Origin: Streptomyces gilvus
GTDB taxonomy: Bacteria > Actinomycetota > Actinomycetes > Streptomycetales > Streptomycetaceae
Length of the DNA: 64,000 nucleotides
Direction of reading: 5' to 3'
NCBI RefSeq assembly: GCF_022513565.1
Contig: NZ_JAKWBE010000013.1
Location: forward strand, 62,001 to 126,000
Part shown: positions 25,358 through 34,945 of the stretch, in pieces
How the letters are laid out: the number at the start of each line of letters is the position of its first letter
Numbering within the stretch: position 1 is the stretch's first letter
Notes under the pieces: model-generated
The model's database searches: none
Told to the model about the DNA's origin: nothing
The model's input: the letters and a program-made list of their open reading frames with translations, nothing else
Program-made: the position numbers and the translations under genes

Positions 25358-26352
25358 CCGGGTTCCAGTTCGGCGCCGCCACCGGCGTCGGTTCGATGCC
25401 CGGCGGCGACGCCCGGGAGGCCGCCAAGACCGTCACCGGCACCTTCGAGGACTTCCCGTTCCTGGCCGAACTGCCCGCGCGCGGACCCGGAGCGGACATG
25501 ATCGGCCGCACGGCCGGGATGCTGGTCGAGCTGTACGCGCGCGTGGAGCCCAGCGGCTGGCGGATCGGGGACCGGCCGGGACGGGACACCAAGCGCGCCC
25601 GGTCCTGGCTCGGCGAGGACCTCGACGCGCTGGAGGAGTTCACCCAGGGCTACGAGGGCCCGCTGAAGGTGCAGGCCGTCGGGCCCTGGACGCTCGCCGC
25701 CGCCCTGGAGCTGCGCAACGGGGAGTCCGCCCTCTCCGACGCCGGCGCCTGCCGCGACCTCGCCGGCTCGCTGGCCGAGGGACTGCGGCTGCACCTGGCG
25801 GAGGTGCGGCGCCGGGTGCCCGGCGCGCAGGTCGTCCTGCAGCTCGACGAACCGTCCCTCACCGCCGTCCTGCGCGGCCAGGTGCGGAGCGCCAGCGGCT
25901 ACCGCACCCACCGGGCCGTGGACCGGCAGATCGCCGAGTCCGCACTCCGCGACGTCCTCGGGGTTCACAGCGACGGGCCCACCGTGGTCCACTCCTGCGC
26001 ACCGGACGTCCCGTTCGCCCTGCTGCGCCGGGCGGGCGTGGCGGCGGTCTCGTTCGACTTCGCCCTCCTCACCGAACGTGACGACGACACGATCGGCGAG
26101 GCGGTGGAAGGGGGCACCCGGCTCTTCGCCGGTGTCGTGCCGGGCACGGAGACGGCATTGTCAGACCCGGCAGGTAGCGTCATGGGTGTCAGGACGCTGT
26201 GGCGCAGGCTGGGGCTGCAACCGGGGCTTCTCGCGGAGGCGGTCACCATCACTCCGTCGTGCGGACTCGCGGGGGCCTCCCCGGACTACGCGCGCCGGGC
26301 TCTCGCCCACTGCGTCCGGGCGGCGAGATCCCTCGCGGACAACCCAGAGTAA
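25354..26352 (+). CDS. Cobalamin-independent methionine synthase-like protein (MetE C-domain)
   Basis: A 332-residue protein like the catalytic C-terminal domain of MetE, without the N-terminal half. It starts VTGFQFGAATGVGSMPGGD and continues with the TIM-barrel pattern LKVQAVGPWTLA, VVLQLDEPSL. The zinc ligands seem to be kept: His and Cys in VVHSCAPDV and Cys in TITPSCGLAG. Such short proteins may methylate homocysteine or another thiol with a simple methyl donor, but the physiological substrate is unknown. The start overlaps the SDR stop (GTGA), implying a functional or expression link; ligA follows 15 bp later. Confidence 0.85.
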   Translation: MTGFQFGAATGVGSMPGGDAREAAKTVTGTFEDFPFLAELPARGPGADMIGRTAGMLVELYARVEPSGWRIGDRPGRDTKRARSWLGEDLDALEEFTQGYEGPLKVQAVGPWTLAAALELRNGESALSDAGACRDLAGSLAEGLRLHLAEVRRRVPGAQVVLQLDEPSLTAVLRGQVRSASGYRTHRAVDRQIAESALRDVLGVHSDGPTVVHSCAPDVPFALLRRAGVAAVSFDFALLTERDDDTIGEAVEGGTRLFAGVVPGTETALSDPAGSVMGVRTLWRRLGLQPGLLAEAVTITPSCGLAGASPDYARRALAHCVRAARSLADNPE

Positions 26353-26367
26353 CGGGAGGACAACACG

Positions 26368-28560
26368 GTGGCCGGCGACAAGCAAGCGGAGACGACGGTG
26401 CCCGCCGAGGCACGGGAGAAGCACGCGAAGCTCGCTGAGCAGATCGAGGAGCACCGCTTCCGGTACTACGTGAAGGACGCTCCGGTCATCAGCGACGCGG
26501 AGTTCGACAAGCTCCTGAAGACTCTGGAGGCGCTGGAGGAGCAGCACCCGGAGCTGCGGACACCGGACTCGCCGACGCAGAAGGTCGCCGGTTCCTACGA
26601 GACGGAGTTCACGGCGGTCGAGCACCGCTCGCGGATGCTGTCCCTGGACAACACATTCAACGACGACGAGCTCGCCGCCTGGGCCGACCGCATCCACCGG
26701 GAGCTGGGCGAGCAGGACTACCACTTCCTGTGCGAGCTCAAGGTCGACGGCCTCGCGGTCAACCTCACCTACGAGCGCGGCCGCCTGGTGCGCGCCGCCA
26801 CCCGCGGCGACGGCCGCACCGGCGAGGACATCACGCCCAACGTCCGCACCATCGCGGAGATCCCGGACCGGCTGAAGGGAGACAAGGTCCCCGACGTCGT
26901 GGAGATCCGCGGCGAGGTCTACTTCCCGATGGAGAAGTTCGAGGAGCTCAACGCCCGCCTGGTCGAGGCCGGTGACAAGCCCTTCGCCAACCCGCGCAAC
27001 GCGGCGGCCGGTTCGCTGCGCCAGAAGGACCCGCGCGTCACCGCCACCCGCCCCCTCCACATGGTCGTCCACGGCATCGGCGTCCTGGAGGGGTTCCAGG
27101 GCCTCACCCGCCTCTCCCAGGCCTACGACCTCCTCAAGACCTGGGGCCTGCCCACCTCCCCGCACAACCGGGTGGTCGACGACCTCGACGGCGTACGGGA
27201 GTTCATCTCCTACTACGGCGAGAACCGCCACTCCGTGGAGCACGAGATCGACGGCGTCGTCGTCAAGCTCGACGAGATCCCGCTGCAGGGCCGGCTCGGT
27301 TCGACCTCCCGCGCGCCGCGCTGGGCGATCGCGTACAAGTACGCGCCGGAGGAGGTCAACACCAAGCTCATCAACATCCGCGTCGGCGTGGGCCGTACCG
27401 GCCGGGTCACGCCGTACGCGCAGGTCGAGCCGGTGACGGTGGCCGGTTCCGAGGTCGAGTTCGCGACCCTGCACAACCAGGACGTCGTCAAGGCCAAGGG
27501 CGTCCTCATCGGTGACACCGTGGTGCTGCGCAAGGCCGGTGACGTCATCCCGGAGATCCTCGGCCCGGTCGTCGACCTGCGCGACGGCAGCGAGCGGGAG
27601 TTCGTGATGCCGTCCGAGTGCCCCGAGTGCGGCACGGCCCTGAGGCCCATGAAGGAGGGCGACGTCGACCTGCGCTGCCCCAACGCCCGCACCTGCCCCG
27701 CCCAGTTGCGCGAGCGCCTGTTCTACCTCGCGGGCCGCAAGGCGCTGGACATCGAGCACTTCGGTTACGTCGCCGCCGCGGCCCTCACCAAGCCGCTGGA
27801 GCCCGAGCAGCCGCCGCTGAGGGACGAGGGCGACCTGTTCGACCTCACCGTCGAGCAGTTGCTGCCCATCAAGGCGTACGTCCTGGACCAGGACAGCGGT
27901 CTGCCCAAGCGGGACCCGAAGACGGGCGAGGAGAAGGTCGTCACGGTCTTCGCCAACCAGCAGGGCGAGCCGAAGAAGAACGCGGTCTCCATGCTGGAGA
28001 ACATCGCCGCCGCCAAGGAACGCCCGCTGGCCCGGGTGCTGACCGGCCTGTCGATCCGTCACGTCGGCCCGGTCGCCGCCGAGGCGCTGGCCCGCGAGTT
28101 CCGCTCGATCGAGCGCATCGAGCAGGCCACCGAGGAGGAGCTGGCGAACACCGACGGCGTCGGCGGGATCATCGCCGCCTCCCTCAAGGAGTGGTTCGCC
28201 GAGGAGTGGCACCAGGAGATCCTGCGCAAGTGGCGGGCCGCAGGCGTCCGTATGGAGGAGGAGAGCAGCGGCGAGGACGAGGGTCCGCGCCCGCTCGAGG
28301 GCATGACCGTGGTGGTCACCGGCACCCTGGAGCGCTTCACGCGCGACGGGGCGAAGGAGGCGCTGCAGAGCCGGGGAGCCAAGGTGACCGGTTCCGTCTC
28401 CAAGAAGACGTCCTTCGTCGTCGTGGGCGACAATCCTGGTTCCAAGTACGACAAGGCGATGCAGCTCAAGGTCCCCGTCCTGAACGAGGAGGGATTCGGC
28501 GTCCTTCTGGACCAGGGACCGGACGCCGCCGCCGAAGTTGCGCTTCCCACAGAGGAGTAG
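26368..28560 (+). CDS. ligA: NAD-dependent DNA ligase
   Basis: 730 residues, the essential replicative and repair ligase that seals nicks using NAD. Domain order: Ia NAD-binding (1-75, RFRYYV..DAPVISDAEFDKLL), adenylation domain with the active-site Lys K125 in ELKVDGLA, OB fold (..GRTGRVTPYAQVEPV), Zn finger (CPECG at 418-422 and CPNARTCPAQL), helix-hairpin-helix region (LSIRHVGPVAAEALA, NTDGVGGIIAASL) and C-terminal BRCT (about 645-720, LEGMTVVVTGTLERFTRDGA). GTG 26368 with GGGAGGA upstream. A slightly long segment lies between the Zn finger and HhH region. Confidence 0.97.
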   Translation: MAGDKQAETTVPAEAREKHAKLAEQIEEHRFRYYVKDAPVISDAEFDKLLKTLEALEEQHPELRTPDSPTQKVAGSYETEFTAVEHRSRMLSLDNTFNDDELAAWADRIHRELGEQDYHFLCELKVDGLAVNLTYERGRLVRAATRGDGRTGEDITPNVRTIAEIPDRLKGDKVPDVVEIRGEVYFPMEKFEELNARLVEAGDKPFANPRNAAAGSLRQKDPRVTATRPLHMVVHGIGVLEGFQGLTRLSQAYDLLKTWGLPTSPHNRVVDDLDGVREFISYYGENRHSVEHEIDGVVVKLDEIPLQGRLGSTSRAPRWAIAYKYAPEEVNTKLINIRVGVGRTGRVTPYAQVEPVTVAGSEVEFATLHNQDVVKAKGVLIGDTVVLRKAGDVIPEILGPVVDLRDGSEREFVMPSECPECGTALRPMKEGDVDLRCPNARTCPAQLRERLFYLAGRKALDIEHFGYVAAAALTKPLEPEQPPLRDEGDLFDLTVEQLLPIKAYVLDQDSGLPKRDPKTGEEKVVTVFANQQGEPKKNAVSMLENIAAAKERPLARVLTGLSIRHVGPVAAEALAREFRSIERIEQATEEELANTDGVGGIIAASLKEWFAEEWHQEILRKWRAAGVRMEEESSGEDEGPRPLEGMTVVVTGTLERFTRDGAKEALQSRGAKVTGSVSKKTSFVVVGDNPGSKYDKAMQLKVPVLNEEGFGVLLDQGPDAAAEVALPTEE

Positions 28561-28716
28561 CGGTTGAAGGCCACCCGATCGGCGCATACCAGATGCATAC
28601 GGGTGGCCGGGGCGCATTCGGGCAACCGTCCACGACCGCTGCCCGCGGAAGCCTTCTGCGGCCTACTGTTGAGATGTGCGCCTGCCGTGCCCAGCTGCGG
28701 TCGGGGCATCCCCGTT

Positions 28717-28740
28717 GTTCCCGAAGGGCTCTTCGGGAAC
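28717..28740 (+). terminator. Hairpin downstream of ligA
   Basis: GTTCCCGAAG (28717-28726) pairs perfectly with CTTCGGGAAC (28731-28740) around the tetraloop GGCT. It sits about 155 bp after the ligA stop and about 90 bp before rmdB, so it could end ligA transcripts or start the rmdB leader. No T tract. Confidence 0.65.
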
Positions 28741-28832
28741 GGAGGGGAAGCGTTTTCCAACGCGGCGCCGTGGATGGATGTCGGACATCGGGCCGCCTGG
28801 CGTGGGCACCGCCGGCTGTGAGAGGGACGGGA

Positions 28833-31073
28833 ATGGAACCGACCGAGAGCGCCGCCCCGGACTCACGGCTGCGCGGGCGCCGGGGCGCAGGCGCCTGGCG
28901 GCCGAGTCGATGGGCCGGGCGGCCCCCCGGGCATCCGGGCGCGGAGGGGCGCGTCACCGGACAGTACACCGCCACACAGGTGCGTGGTGTGCCCCAGCTC
29001 ACCACCGGGCCCCAGCCCGCGCTCCCGGACGCCGACCAGGAACGGCACCAGTCGTGGCCCACGCTGCCCGCGGGCGTCGTCGCGGCGGCCGCCTTCGTGC
29101 TCGGCGCCGGGTTCTACCGGGCGTTCACCGGCACCCACGCCCTCTTCCCGTCCGGCACCGTCGGCTGGTCCCTGGCCGTGCTGACCGGCATCATCGTCGG
29201 CCACCTGGTGATGCTCGGCCGCTCCCGCTGGTGGGGCGGCACCGGCTCCGGCGCCGCCCTCACCCTCGCCGTCCTGCTGCTCTACGGCTGGGTGCCGGCC
29301 GGCATGGTCAGCCTCACCGTCGTCGTGCTGGTCGGCATAGCCCGGCGCAACCGCTGGCGGCAGGGCGTGCTGCACGGCGCGGTGGACATCCTCGGCATCG
29401 GCGCCGGAGCCCTGGTGCTCGGCGCCTTCGGGCGTGTCCCGTCCGTCGAGAAGCCGTGGAGCCCCGCGAGCTGGACGGTCTACACCGCCCCCGAGGTGGT
29501 GCTGGTCGCCACCGCGTATCTCCTGGTCACCCGGACCCTGTTCTGGTACCTGCACGCCCCGAGGCGCGGCGGACTGCCCACCGTCGCCCGTACGGCCCTG
29601 GTCAGACAGGGCCTGGTCGCGGTCGCGCTGCTCGGCATCGCCCCACTGGTGTGCGTGGTGGCCGTCGCCCGGCCGGTGCTGCTGCCGCTGTTCGCCATCC
29701 CGCTGATCGCCCTCGACTCCACCCTGTGGATAGCCCGGGCCCGGGCCGAGGAACAGCTGCGCGACCCGCTGACCGGACTGCCCAACCGGCAGTGGCTCCT
29801 GGAGCGCATCTGGACCGCGCTGGACGACGCCGAGCGGATCGGCGCCCGGTCCGCCCTCATGCTGATCGACCTGGACCGCTTCCGGTCCGTCAACGACACA
29901 CTCGGGCATCTCGCCGGGGACCGGCTGCTGCTGCAGATAGCCGACCGGCTGCGGCTCGCCCTGCCGCGCGGGGCGGAGGCCGCGCGGCTGGGCGGCGACG
30001 AGTTCGCCGTTTTACTGCCGGTCGCCGACTCGACCACGTCCGCGACCCGGGTGGCGCGCGGACTGGTGTCCGCGCTCAGCTCCCCGCTCGACCTCGACGG
30101 ACTCACCCTCGTCCTGGAGGCCAGCGCGGGCGTCGCCGTCTTCCCCGACCACGCGCTGGACGCCGAGGGCCTGCTGCGCCGGGCGGACGTGGCGATGTAC
30201 CAGGCGAAGCGGGACCGGACCGGCGTCGAGGTCTACGAGTCGAAACGGGACTGCAACACCCCGGACCGGCTCGGGCTGCTCGGTGATCTGCGCCGGGCGC
30301 TGGACGCGCACGAGGTGCAGCTGCACTACCAGCCCAAGGTCCGCTTCGACGGGCAGGTGGCCGGCCTGGAGGCGCTGGTGCGCTGGGTGCATCCCGAGCG
30401 CGGGAAGGTGCCGCCGGACGAGTTCATAGCGATCGCCGAGTCGTCGGGGCTGATGCCCCACCTCACCGAGTACGTGCTGGAGACGGCGCTCGGGCAGGTG
30501 GCGGCCTGGCGGGCGCAGGGGCTGTTCGTGCCGGTCGCGGTCAACGTCTCCCCGCGGGACGTCCACACGCCCGGGTTCGCCGGCTCGGTGGCGGCCCGTC
30601 TCGCCCGGCACGGTGTCCCGGCGGGAGCGCTCCAACTGGAGATAACGGAGCACGTCCTGCTTGAGGACCCGCAGCGCGCCGCCGACACCCTGGCCGGTCT
30701 CACCGGGCACGGCGTGAAGATGTCGCTGGACGACTTCGGCACGGGCTATTCGTCGCTGGTGCATCTGCGGCGGCTGCCGGTCAGCGAGCTGAAGATCGAC
30801 CGCTCCTTCGTGGCCCGGCTGGCCGTCGACCCCGAGGACGCCGAGATCGTCCGCTGCACGGTCGACCTCGCCCATTCGCTCGGTCTGCTGGTCGTCGCCG
30901 AGGGCGTCGAGGACGACGAGACCTGGGAACGGCTGCGCGACCTCGGCTGTGACGCCGTACAGGGCTGGCTGGTCGCGGCCGCGATGCCGCCGGAGGAGAC
31001 GACGTCGTGGCTGCGGGCCCGGGGCTCCCGGGGCTGGCAGCGGCCGCGGGCCGCTCTCCCGGCCGCCGAGTAG
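28833..31073 (+). CDS. rmdB: c-di-GMP GGDEF-EAL membrane protein (RmdB-like)
   Basis: A 746-residue protein with an N-terminal membrane region of about six to eight helices (70-310), a GGDEF domain and an EAL domain. GGDEF motif is intact (LGGDEFAVLL, G387-388), with LTGLPNRQWL upstream. EAL motif is intact (GLEALVRW, E513), as are LEITEH, SLDDFGTGYSS, LKIDRSF and VVAEGVED, the metal and catalytic residues of phosphodiesterases. S. coelicolor RmdB (SCO5495 as I recall) sits after ligA and is a c-di-GMP phosphodiesterase affecting development; the assignment rests on that memory and position. ATG 28833 has AGAGGGA upstream. Confidence 0.9.
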   Translation: MEPTESAAPDSRLRGRRGAGAWRPSRWAGRPPGHPGAEGRVTGQYTATQVRGVPQLTTGPQPALPDADQERHQSWPTLPAGVVAAAAFVLGAGFYRAFTGTHALFPSGTVGWSLAVLTGIIVGHLVMLGRSRWWGGTGSGAALTLAVLLLYGWVPAGMVSLTVVVLVGIARRNRWRQGVLHGAVDILGIGAGALVLGAFGRVPSVEKPWSPASWTVYTAPEVVLVATAYLLVTRTLFWYLHAPRRGGLPTVARTALVRQGLVAVALLGIAPLVCVVAVARPVLLPLFAIPLIALDSTLWIARARAEEQLRDPLTGLPNRQWLLERIWTALDDAERIGARSALMLIDLDRFRSVNDTLGHLAGDRLLLQIADRLRLALPRGAEAARLGGDEFAVLLPVADSTTSATRVARGLVSALSSPLDLDGLTLVLEASAGVAVFPDHALDAEGLLRRADVAMYQAKRDRTGVEVYESKRDCNTPDRLGLLGDLRRALDAHEVQLHYQPKVRFDGQVAGLEALVRWVHPERGKVPPDEFIAIAESSGLMPHLTEYVLETALGQVAAWRAQGLFVPVAVNVSPRDVHTPGFAGSVAARLARHGVPAGALQLEITEHVLLEDPQRAADTLAGLTGHGVKMSLDDFGTGYSSLVHLRRLPVSELKIDRSFVARLAVDPEDAEIVRCTVDLAHSLGLLVVAEGVEDDETWERLRDLGCDAVQGWLVAAAMPPEETTSWLRARGSRGWQRPRAALPAAE

Positions 31074-31084
31074 TCCTCCCGGCC

Positions 31085-31106
31085 AGTACGGCCGTACGGC
31101 CGTACT
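31085..31106. terminator. Palindromic terminator between rmdB and TetR gene
   Basis: A perfect 22-bp palindrome built from TACGGCCGTA repeats lies between convergent genes, 12 bases after the rmdB stop and 20 bases from the TetR stop. It can act on both strands. Confidence 0.7.
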
Positions 31107-31125
31107 ACGAGAAGGTTTCGGCGCT

Positions 31126-31707
31126 TCAGAGCGCTGCCGTGAAGTGTCCGATCAGCAGCGCCAGCCGCTGCTCATGGGCCGGTTCCGGCAGCCGTCCGCT
31201 GCGCATCAGCGTGACCAGCCCGTGCAGTCCGGCCCAGTACGTCTCCGCCAGCAGGCCCGTGTCCTCGCCCTCGGCCGCGATCGGCTCGACCACCGCGGCC
31301 AGCTCCCGGAAGGCCTCCCACAGCGGCTCCGGAGCCTCGGGCGTGGCGAACGGCAGGTCCACGGCGAGGGTGAACATCGCGTCGTAGAGAGCCGGGCGCC
31401 GCCGCCCGAACGACGTGTACGCCTCGGCCACCGCCGCCAGCGCCTCGCGCGGGTCCTTAGCCGCGGTGCGCGCCGCGCGCAGTTCCACCGCCAGGTCCGC
31501 GCAGCCCTGCACCGCGACCGCCGCCATGATCGCGTCCTTGCCCTTGAAGTGGCTGTAGAGGACCGGCTGGCTGTACTCGATCTCGGCGGCCAGCCGGCGC
31601 GTCGTCACCGCGTCCCAGCCCTCCGTCTCGGCCAGCTCCCGGGCGGCCGTGACGATCAGCCGCTCCCGTTCCGCTCGTTCGCGCTCCCGGCGCGTCTGAA
31701 TCGACAT
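31126..31707 (-). CDS. TetR family transcriptional regulator
   Basis: A 193-residue TetR-type repressor. N-terminal domain has RRERERAERERLIVTAAREL and the helix-turn-helix TTRRLAAEIEYSQPVLYSHF. The C-terminal domain matches the type found with small membrane or cupin genes; ligand unknown. I chose ATG 31707 (MSIQTRRERER); the frame continues nine codons upstream but these overlap an operator-like palindrome. Divergent from a DUF4267 gene and cupin gene that it probably represses. Confidence 0.92.
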   Translation of the reverse strand: MSIQTRRERERAERERLIVTAARELAETEGWDAVTTRRLAAEIEYSQPVLYSHFKGKDAIMAAVAVQGCADLAVELRAARTAAKDPREALAAVAEAYTSFGRRRPALYDAMFTLAVDLPFATPEAPEPLWEAFRELAAVVEPIAAEGEDTGLLAETYWAGLHGLVTLMRSGRLPEPAHEQRLALLIGHFTAAL

Positions 31708-31717
31708 GCCAGAAATT

Positions 31718-31781
31718 CTAGCAGCGCTAGCCAATCTGTCGACGCTCTGCTAGCTTCGCTCTTGCCGCTAGCGTTGCTAGC
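31718..31781. promoter_or_regulatory. Operator cluster for the TetR regulator
   Basis: Three related sites in the 96-bp divergent region: CTAGC-AGC-GCTAG (31718-31730), a lone GCTAGC (31749-31754) and GCTAGC-GTT-GCTAGC (31767-31781). The last ends 23 bp before the DUF4267 ATG. Shared GCTAG arms argue for one repressor controlling both directions. Confidence 0.65.
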
Positions 31782-31803
31782 AAGACGACGAAGGGGAAGA
31801 GAC

Positions 31804-32175
31804 ATGACCGTCACCGCCTACACCCTGGCCATCCTGCTCAACGTGTTCTGCCTGTTCCTCGGCTACCGGTTCCTGTTCCAGCCGGGCCCGGCCGCCGCCG
31901 GTTACGGCGTCCCGGCCGACCCCGCGGGCGACGCCGGCGCCTACCTCTCGATCAAGGGGCTGCGGGACGGCACGCTGGGTGTGGTGGGCCTCGCCGTGCT
32001 GGCCGGCGCCGGCGCGCACGCCGAGGCCTGGCTCATGCTGAGCGTGGCGATCATCCCGTTCGGCGACTGCGTGACAGTCCTGCGCAACGGCGGCACCAAG
32101 GCCGTGGCGTACGGGGTCCACTTCGCCACGGCGATCATTGTCCTGATCAGTGCCGGACTGCTCTTCGCGGTCTGA
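31804..32175 (+). CDS. DUF4267-type four-helix membrane protein
   Basis: A 123-residue membrane protein with four predicted helices: AYTLAILLNVFCLFLGYRFL, then LGVVGLAVLAGAGAHAE, MLSVAIIPFGDCVTVL and FATAIIVLISAGLLFAV. The family motif LSIKGLRDGTLG is present. It resembles DUF4267 proteins often found beside TetR regulators. Function unknown; a transporter or stress role is guessed only. AAGGGGAAG precedes the ATG. The cupin gene follows after 66 bp and is likely cotranscribed. Confidence 0.82.
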   Translation: MTVTAYTLAILLNVFCLFLGYRFLFQPGPAAAGYGVPADPAGDAGAYLSIKGLRDGTLGVVGLAVLAGAGAHAEAWLMLSVAIIPFGDCVTVLRNGGTKAVAYGVHFATAIIVLISAGLLFAV

Positions 32176-32180
32176 CTGCA

Positions 32181-32224
32181 TCCGCAGACGATCCGCAGAC
32201 GATCCGCAGACGATCCGCAGACAA
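32181..32224 (+). repeat. Four tandem copies of an 11-bp repeat
   Basis: TCCGCAGACGA is repeated at 32181, 32192, 32203 and 32214, the last copy ending in AA instead of GA. The array fills the gap between the DUF4267 stop and the cupin ribosome binding site (AGGGGGAACGAGAG). Confidence 0.9.
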
Positions 32225-32241
32225 GACAGGGGGAACGAGAG

Positions 32242-32733
32242 ATGTCGCTGTTCGTACCGAAGTTCGACGAAACCGTCCTGGTCCGTGACGCCGAGGCCGA
32301 GGTGGTCGGGGGCGACCCCGTCGCCGTACGGCTGCTGGCCGACAGCAGTGCCAGCGGCGGCGCGCTGTCCACCGTGCGCGTCACCCTCGCCGAGGGCGCC
32401 GACGGCGCCCGTCCGCACACGCACCACAACTCCGCCGAGATGTTCTACCTGCTCGACGGCGCCGCCGAGGTCCTCTCCGGCGACGACGTGGTCACCGCGG
32501 AACGCGGCGACCTGGTCATCGTCCCGCCGGACCGCCCGCACGCCTTCGCCGCCGCCCCCGGCGCCCCGGCGGACCTGCTCATCGTCATCACCCCGGGCGT
32601 CGAGCGGTTCGAGTACTTCCGCCACCTGCAGCGCATCCGCCTGGGCGAGCTCTCCCCGGAGAGCCTGCTGGAGGTCCAGGACCTGTACGACAACCACTTC
32701 CTGCACAGCCCGGCCTGGGACGCCCGCCACTGA
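32242..32733 (+). CDS. Cupin domain protein
   Basis: A 163-residue single-domain cupin. Metal-binding motif 1 is RPHTHHNSAEMFYLLDGAAE with two His and Glu; motif 2 is RGDLVIVPPDRPHAFAA with the last His. It therefore probably binds a metal and may be an isomerase, dioxygenase or quercetinase-like enzyme. ATG 32242 with AGGGGG upstream. Second gene of the TetR-controlled group. The tail contains YDNHFLHSPAWDARH. Confidence 0.88.
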   Translation: MSLFVPKFDETVLVRDAEAEVVGGDPVAVRLLADSSASGGALSTVRVTLAEGADGARPHTHHNSAEMFYLLDGAAEVLSGDDVVTAERGDLVIVPPDRPHAFAAAPGAPADLLIVITPGVERFEYFRHLQRIRLGELSPESLLEVQDLYDNHFLHSPAWDARH

Positions 32734-32779
32734 GCCGGGGAAACCGTTTAACGGCGAGAGCCCCCGGCCCCCTAGGATT

Positions 32780-32856
32780 GGGGCTTGTCGTCACATTCCC
32801 GTCTGCCGCGCGGCCCGCCCTTCGGGCGGACGACGGGAAGGTGACCGACAAGCCCC
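32780..32856 (+). other. Long three-part hairpin upstream of gatC
   Basis: A 77-base hairpin. Outer helix of 11 bp: GGGGCTTGTCG (32780-32790) with CGACAAGCCCC (32846-32856). Middle helix TCAC/GTGA (32791-32794 with 32841-32844) with one bulged C. Inner helix TTCCCGTC/GACGGGAA (32796-32803 with 32832-32839). The apical part holds a further CCGCCC/GGGCGG stem. It ends 39 bases before the gatC ATG. TAGGAT at 32773-32778 would place a transcription start near the foot of the hairpin. It may be a leader RNA, or the terminator of the cupin gene; no T run is present. Confidence 0.7.
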
Positions 32857-32895
32857 AGCCCCAAACCACACACACTCACCCCAGAGGAACGCTGC

Positions 32896-33192
32896 ATGCC
32901 TGGCATCACGCGCGAGGAGGTCGCCCACCTCGCCCGGCTGGCGCGTCTGGAGCTGAAGCCCGAAGAGCTCGAACACTTCGCGGGACAGCTGGACGACATC
33001 ATCGGCGCGGTGGCCCGCGTCAGCGAGGTCGCCGACCAAGACGTACCGCCGACCTCGCACCCGCTCCCGCTGACGAACGTCATGCGGGCGGACGAGGTCC
33101 GTCCGTCGCTCACCCCCGAGCAGGCGCTCTCCGGCGCCCCGGCCCAGGAGCAGCAGCGTTTCAAGGTGCCGCAGATCCTGGGGGAGGACTGA
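32896..33192 (+). CDS. gatC: Asp/Glu-tRNA amidotransferase subunit C
   Basis: 98 residues, the small linking subunit of the GatCAB amidotransferase, which converts Glu-tRNA(Gln) and Asp-tRNA(Asn) to the correct Gln and Asn forms. Typical beginning ITREEVAHLARLARLELKPE, then LDDIIGAVARVSEVADQDVP, and the C-terminal QEQQRFKVPQILGED that inserts beside GatA. AGAGGAACG precedes ATG 32896. gatA follows 5 bp later. A strong leader hairpin lies upstream. Confidence 0.96.
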   Translation: MPGITREEVAHLARLARLELKPEELEHFAGQLDDIIGAVARVSEVADQDVPPTSHPLPLTNVMRADEVRPSLTPEQALSGAPAQEQQRFKVPQILGED

Positions 33193-33197
33193 CCGAC

Positions 33198-34690
<1,493 letters not shown>

Positions 34691-34694
<4 letters not shown>

Positions 34695-34930
34695 GCAAGC
34701 TGTCCAAGGCCAAGGACTTCAAGAAGTCCAAGTCCGGTACGTACGTGTCCATCGCCACCACCGCCGTCGGCGCGTTCGGTGTCGCCAAGCGGATCAAGAA
34801 GGCCAAGGCCGAGAACGACACGCTGCGGCTGATCGACGCGACCGTGGCCGCCGTCGGCATCGTCACCGGCCTCGCCGTCCTGTACCGCGAGCTGAAGCGG
34901 CTGGGCGACGACGACGTCCTGCTGGGCTGA
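34691..34930 (+). CDS. Small putative membrane protein between gatA and gatB
   Basis: A 79-residue protein, GTG start inside the gatA stop. A Lys-rich N-terminus (SKLSKAKDFKKSKSG) precedes a weakly hydrophobic stretch YVSIATTAVGAFGVAKRI, and a clearer membrane segment TVAAVGIVTGLAVLYREL follows, ending in acidic GDDDVLLG. Codon use is normal and the spacing to gatB is 15 bp, so it is a real operon member. In memory S. coelicolor has a similar gene at this place (SCO5500). Function unknown; it could tie the amidotransferase to the membrane, but nothing proves it. Confidence 0.8.
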
Positions 34931-34945
34931 GAGGGAAGTTTCACC

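Noticed and set aside
26161..28617. 818-codon open frame antisense to ligA
   Set aside because: LigA motifs are all on the plus strand; the reverse frame gives Leu/Asp/Arg/Val-rich sequence with no domain.
27618..28832. Upstream extension of the rmdB frame through ligA
   Set aside because: The extension overlaps ligA in another frame and is Arg/Gly/Pro-rich; the protein starts properly near ATG 28833.
32780..32895. T-box leader before gatC
   Set aside because: No T-box core sequence or specifier loop could be recognised; only a long hairpin is present.
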